Positions 40,129 through 43,093 of a stretch of DNA of 43,093 bases are shown piece after piece (positions within the stretch are counted from its first letter, which is position 1; each line of letters begins with the position of its first letter). Source of the stretch: an uncultured bacterium. GTDB lineage: Bacteria; Acidobacteriota; Aminicenantia; Aminicenantales; Saccharicenantaceae. Under the pieces are notes generated by a model. It worked only from the letters and a program-made list of their open reading frames with translations, ran no database searches and was not told where the DNA came from. The DNA lies in contig CALEUG010000028.1 in NCBI GenBank assembly GCA_937920515.1, positions 1 through 43,093 on the forward strand, given 5' to 3'. The position numbers were made by a program, and so were the translations under genes.

Positions 40129-43093
40129 TCAGGCGGCGGCCCAGAATTCTGAGAGCGCTTCGGCTTGCTCCAGTACCGTCTGAGTTGCCTTCTCCTGCTT
40201 ATCCGGCGGATAGCCATATTTTCGCAAAATCCGTTTAACGATTATCCGCAACCCGGCCCGAACACTCTCTCTTACCTGCCAATCAATTGTCACATTGTTG
40301 CGCACCGCCACAACCAGCTCCCTGGCAATTGTTTTTAACGTCTCATCGCCCAGCACCTGCACCGCGCTGTCGTTCGTCTCGAGGGCGTCGTAAAAGGCCA
40401 GTTCTTCCTCTGTCAATCCAAGTTTTTCTCCTCGCCTGTCTGCCTCCCGCATTTCCCTGGCCAGAGCGATCAATTCTTCAATTACCTGGACTGTCTCAAT
40501 GGCCCTGTTCTGATAACGTCTGATGGCCTGCTCCAGCATCTCGGCAAACGAGCGTGCCTGGATAACATTTTTTCTGCTTCTTGTCTTTATCTCGCCAGCA
40601 AGCAATTTCCTGAGCAGTTCCACGGCCAGATTTCGATGCTCCATTCCTTTTACTTCTGCCAGAAACTCATCAGAAAGAATAGAGATGTCAGGTTTTTTCA
40701 ACCCGGCAGCCGCGAAAATATCAATAACCTTATCTGGCGCGATTGCTTTAGAGACAATTTGTTGAATAGCGTGGTCGAGTTCGTCTTCCGGCCTGACATC
40801 TCCCGGGGCTCGCCTGGCCACCACCGACCTCACTGCCTGGAAGAAGCCCACATCATCACGAATCCGCATTGCCTCCTCATGAGGGACTGCCAGAGCAAAA
40901 GCCTGCGATAGCTCTGTCACTGCCTTCAGCAGTCTCTCCTTGCCGTTTTCCTGAGCCAGAATATGCTCCTGGGCTGCTGGCAATATTTTTACCCTATCCT
41001 CAGGAGTCCCCGTCATCCAGACCGACCAATCAAACCCGTGGAAAAGTCCGCAACATATCTCGTATTTTTCCAGCATAACGGCCACCGCCTCTTCCTGGTC
41101 AATGGAAGTTTTTCCAGTCCCGCCGCTTCCGGTATATGTCGCCAGGGCCTGTCTTAACTGGTCAGCCAGTCCCAGATAATCCACTACCAAACCGCCTGGT
41201 TTATCCCTGAAGACGCGATTAACCCGCGCTATGGCCTGCATAAGGCCATGCCCTCTCATCGGCTTATCCACGTACATTGTGTGCAGGCTGGGCGCATCAA
41301 ACCCCGTGAGCCACATGTCACGGACGATGACCATTTTTAATCCGTCCTGCGGATCCCTGAATCTATTGGCCAGTCTTTCCCTTCTTTCCTTGTTCCGGAT
41401 ATGAGGTTGCCATTCAACCGGGTCTGCCGCCGAGCCCGTCATTACAACCTTGATATATCCCTTATCGTCTTGTTCGTGATGCCACTCCGGCCGCAGATTT
41501 ATAATCTCCCTGTACATATCAACGCATATTCTACGGCTCATACACACCACCATCGCCTTGCCATCAAGGGCCTCCAGCCGCTTCTCCCAATGATCAACCA
41601 GGTCCCTGGCTATCATCCGCAGGCGTTTTTCTGTTCCAACTATCGCTTCAAGTTGCGCCCATTTCGTCTTGAGTCGTTCTTTTCTCTCGACTTCTTCGCC
41701 CTCGGTTACCTCCTCAAATTCAGGATCTATTTTTGGGCGCTCCACCTCATTGAGCTCGAGCTTGGCCAGACGGCTTTCATAATAAATTGGCACAGTAGCG
41801 CCATCTTCCACAGCCTGCTGGATATCATAAATGCTTATATAATCCCCGAACACCGTCCTCGTATTTCTGTCCGTAAGCTCGATCGGTGTTCCGGTAAAGC
41901 CGATGAAAGAAGCGTTGGGAAGAGCATCCCTCATATGCCTGGCAAACCCGTCGATGAAATCATACTGGCTGCGATGAGCCTCATCAGCAATAACCACAAT
42001 ATTATGTCGGTCCGAGAGTACAGGGTTCCTGTCACCCTTTTCCTCGGGAAAAAACTTCTGTATTGTCGTAAAAATTACACCCCCGGCTTCCACCCTGAGC
42101 CTCTCTCTTAAATCAGCCCGGCTTTCCGCCTGGACCGGCGGCTGTCTTAACAATTCCTGGCAGCGGGCGAAATTCTTGAAAAGCTGGTCATCAAGGTCAT
42201 TTCTATCGGTAATTACTACTATCGTGGGATTATTCATTTCCGGATGGACAATGATTCGCCCGGCGTAAAAAGCCATGCTCAAGCTCTTGCCGGCCCCTTG
42301 CGTATGCCAGATAACGCCAATGCGCCTGTCGCCTGGCATAGCATCCTTTGGCTTTGTTACTATCCCCGGTTGTCCTTCTCCTGGCCTCTCAACCTTTCTT
42401 GCCCCATGAAGCCTGCTCGCCCTTAATGTTTCCTCTACAGCCGCATTAACCGCATGAAATTGGTGATAACCAGCCATTTTTTTTAACAGCTTGCCGCCGC
42501 CCCAGTCTTCAAAAACGATAAAGTATCTCAAGAGATCAAGAAATCTTCGCTTTTCAAACACTCCCTGAATAGAAACCTGGAGTTGAGGCCAACTGGCCTC
42601 AGCAATTCGTGTTCCATCTATTGTTTTCCAGGGCAAAAACCATTCGCGGTTTGCTGTTATGGTTCCGATTCTTGCTTCCACGCCGTCTGAAATAACGATG
42701 GCCTCATTAAAGGCAAATAAAGAAGGAATCTCTTTTTTGTATGTTTGAATCTGATGAAATGCTGTCCAGATGTTAGCTCTTTCATCAGCCGGATTCTTCA
42801 GTTCCATAACAGCCAGGGGAAGGCCGTTTACAAACAGGACAATGTCCGGACGTCGAGTATGTTTATTCTCGGCCACAGTAAATTGGTTAACTGCCAGCCA
42901 ATCGTTGTTATCAGGGTCATCAAAATCTATTACTCTGGCTTGCATGCCAGCAATTGTTCCGTCATCGCGCCGATATTCAACCGTGATTCCATCAACAATT
43001 TTTCGGTGGAACGAGCGATTCCTTGATTCGAGCGTTGCCCCCTCTGTCCTGGTTATCTTTTTGAAGGCGTCGTATTGCACGTCAGGAGGAATG
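40129..43093 (-). CDS. hsdR: Type I restriction enzyme HsdR subunit, 5' end outside the window
   Basis: About 987 residues of the motor/nuclease subunit; the frame runs past base 43093, so the N-terminus is missing. The nuclease domain appears first ([20 protein letters not shown], the D...ExK motif). The two RecA-like helicase domains follow: [13 protein letters not shown] (Walker A), [26 protein letters not shown] (DEAH-type motif II) and [13 protein letters not shown] (motif III), with [37 protein letters not shown] (motifs V-VI) later. The end is the helical domain that contacts HsdM. The complex cuts unmodified foreign DNA far from its site. HsdM and HsdS genes should lie to the right. 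The internal start-like GTG at 43080 is not the real start, because in-frame residues continue upstream of it. Confidence 0.95.
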   Translation of the reverse strand, partial: IPPDVQYDAFKKITRTEGATLESRNRSFHRKIVDGITVEYRRDDGTIAGMQARVIDFDDPDNNDWLAVNQFTVAENKHTRRPDIVLFVNGLPLAVMELKNPADERANIWTAFHQIQTYKKEIPSLFAFNEAIVISDGVEARIGTITANREWFLPWKTIDGTRIAEASWPQLQVSIQGVFEKRRFLDLLRYFIVFEDWGGGKLLKKMAGYHQFHAVNAAVEETLRASRLHGARKVERPGEGQPGIVTKPKDAMPGDRRIGVIWHTQGAGKSLSMAFYAGRIIVHPEMNNPTIVVITDRNDLDDQLFKNFARCQELLRQPPVQAESRADLRERLRVEAGGVIFTTIQKFFPEEKGDRNPVLSDRHNIVVIADEAHRSQYDFIDGFARHMRDALPNASFIGFTGTPIELTDRNTRTVFGDYISIYDIQQAVEDGATVPIYYESRLAKLELNEVERPKIDPEFEEVTEGEEVERKERLKTKWAQLEAIVGTEKRLRMIARDLVDHWEKRLEALDGKAMVVCMSRRICVDMYREIINLRPEWHHEQDDKGYIKVVMTGSAADPVEWQPHIRNKERRERLANRFRDPQDGLKMVIVRDMWLTGFDAPSLHTMYVDKPMRGHGLMQAIARVNRVFRDKPGGLVVDYLGLADQLRQALATYTGSGGTGKTSIDQEEAVAVMLEKYEICCGLFHGFDWSVWMTGTPEDRVKILPAAQEHILAQENGKERLLKAVTELSQAFALAVPHEEAMRIRDDVGFFQAVRSVVARRAPGDVRPEDELDHAIQQIVSKAIAPDKVIDIFAAAGLKKPDISILSDEFLAEVKGMEHRNLAVELLRKLLAGEIKTRSRKNVIQARSFAEMLEQAIRRYQNRAIETVQVIEELIALAREMREADRRGEKLGLTEEELAFYDALETNDSAVQVLGDETLKTIARELVVAVRNNVTIDWQVRESVRAGLRIIVKRILRKYGYPPDKQEKATQTVLEQAEALSEFWAAA

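Noticed and set aside
1..43093. CRISPR arrays, tRNA, rRNA or sigma-54 (-24/-12) promoters
   Set aside because: Read for regularly spaced repeats, cloverleaf-like segments and TGGCAC-N5-TTGC sites; none was convincing, though tRNAs are hard to exclude without a program.

Overview
The window is a contiguous piece of a bacterial chromosome of moderate to high GC. It comes from a diderm (Gram-negative type) heterotroph: it carries an LpxR-type outer-membrane protein, an outer-membrane barrel fragment with a C-terminal aromatic signature, lipoprotein and Tat signals, and many secreted hydrolases. The mix of 3-keto-glycoside enzymes, secreted peptidases, a POT peptide transporter, ferredoxin-fused Etf and an IadA/NhaC pair resembles uncultured Acidobacteriota-like lineages such as Candidatus Aminicenantes. 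That placement is an impression from gene content only; there is no rRNA or marker gene here to test it.

Layout. 1-6.7 kb: the 3' end of cysQ, a small unknown protein, a CrtI-like oxidoreductase, and a two-gene minus-strand unit (Tat-exported Gfo/Idh/MocA oxidoreductase, then a HEAT-repeat lipoprotein with a C-terminal DUF1080 domain) that probably acts on 3-keto-sugars. 6.8-9 kb: a zinc-ribbon membrane protein and a rhomboid-TPR protease, flanked by an imperfect 50-bp direct repeat. 9-13.8 kb: a secreted GH28-like beta-helix enzyme and a secreted S10 carboxypeptidase, convergent, with a palindromic element between their 3' ends that was later split by an IS256-family insertion sequence. Short GGGGACAC...GTGTCCCC palindromes recur through 7-14 kb. 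13.8-15.2 kb: a decayed alpha-L-fucosidase joined to the 3' remnant of an outer-membrane barrel gene. 15.8-17.5 kb: a sigma-54 activator and a small Cys-motif coiled-coil protein. 17.6-20.3 kb: iadA-nhaC. 20.5-24.9 kb: an ECF sigma-factor remnant, a PlsC-like acyltransferase, a POT transporter and an LpxR-family protein. 24.9-29.4 kb (minus strand): an APC permease, a four-helix membrane protein, a TrmJ-type methyltransferase and a PatB/MalY C-S lyase. 29.6 kb: an RHS remnant. 30-32 kb: etfB and a ferredoxin-fused etfA behind a strong promoter. 32.4-34.9 kb: a large anchored toroid protein of unrecognised family. 35.1-36.7 kb: a tight pair (periplasmic superoxide-reductase-like protein and a 60-residue two-helix protein with two His in one helix) and a nitrilase-superfamily amidase. 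37.3-40 kb: a secreted M14 carboxypeptidase. 40.1-43.1 kb: most of a type I restriction HsdR subunit, running off the right edge.

How the genes fit together. The dominant theme is breakdown of peptides and glycans outside the cytoplasm (S10, M14, GH28-like, DUF1080/Gfo-Idh, the unknown toroid protein), uptake of the products (POT, APC) and intracellular processing (IadA, PatB/MalY, nitrilase), with Etf feeding electrons into energy metabolism. A second theme is decay: at least five broken genes (transposase, fucosidase, barrel, ECF sigma, RHS) lie among intact ones. The best candidates for something undescribed are the SORL/two-helix pair, the 821-residue toroid protein, the palindrome family and the direct-repeat-flanked zinc-ribbon/rhomboid cassette. 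No CRISPR array, tRNA or rRNA was recognised by reading.
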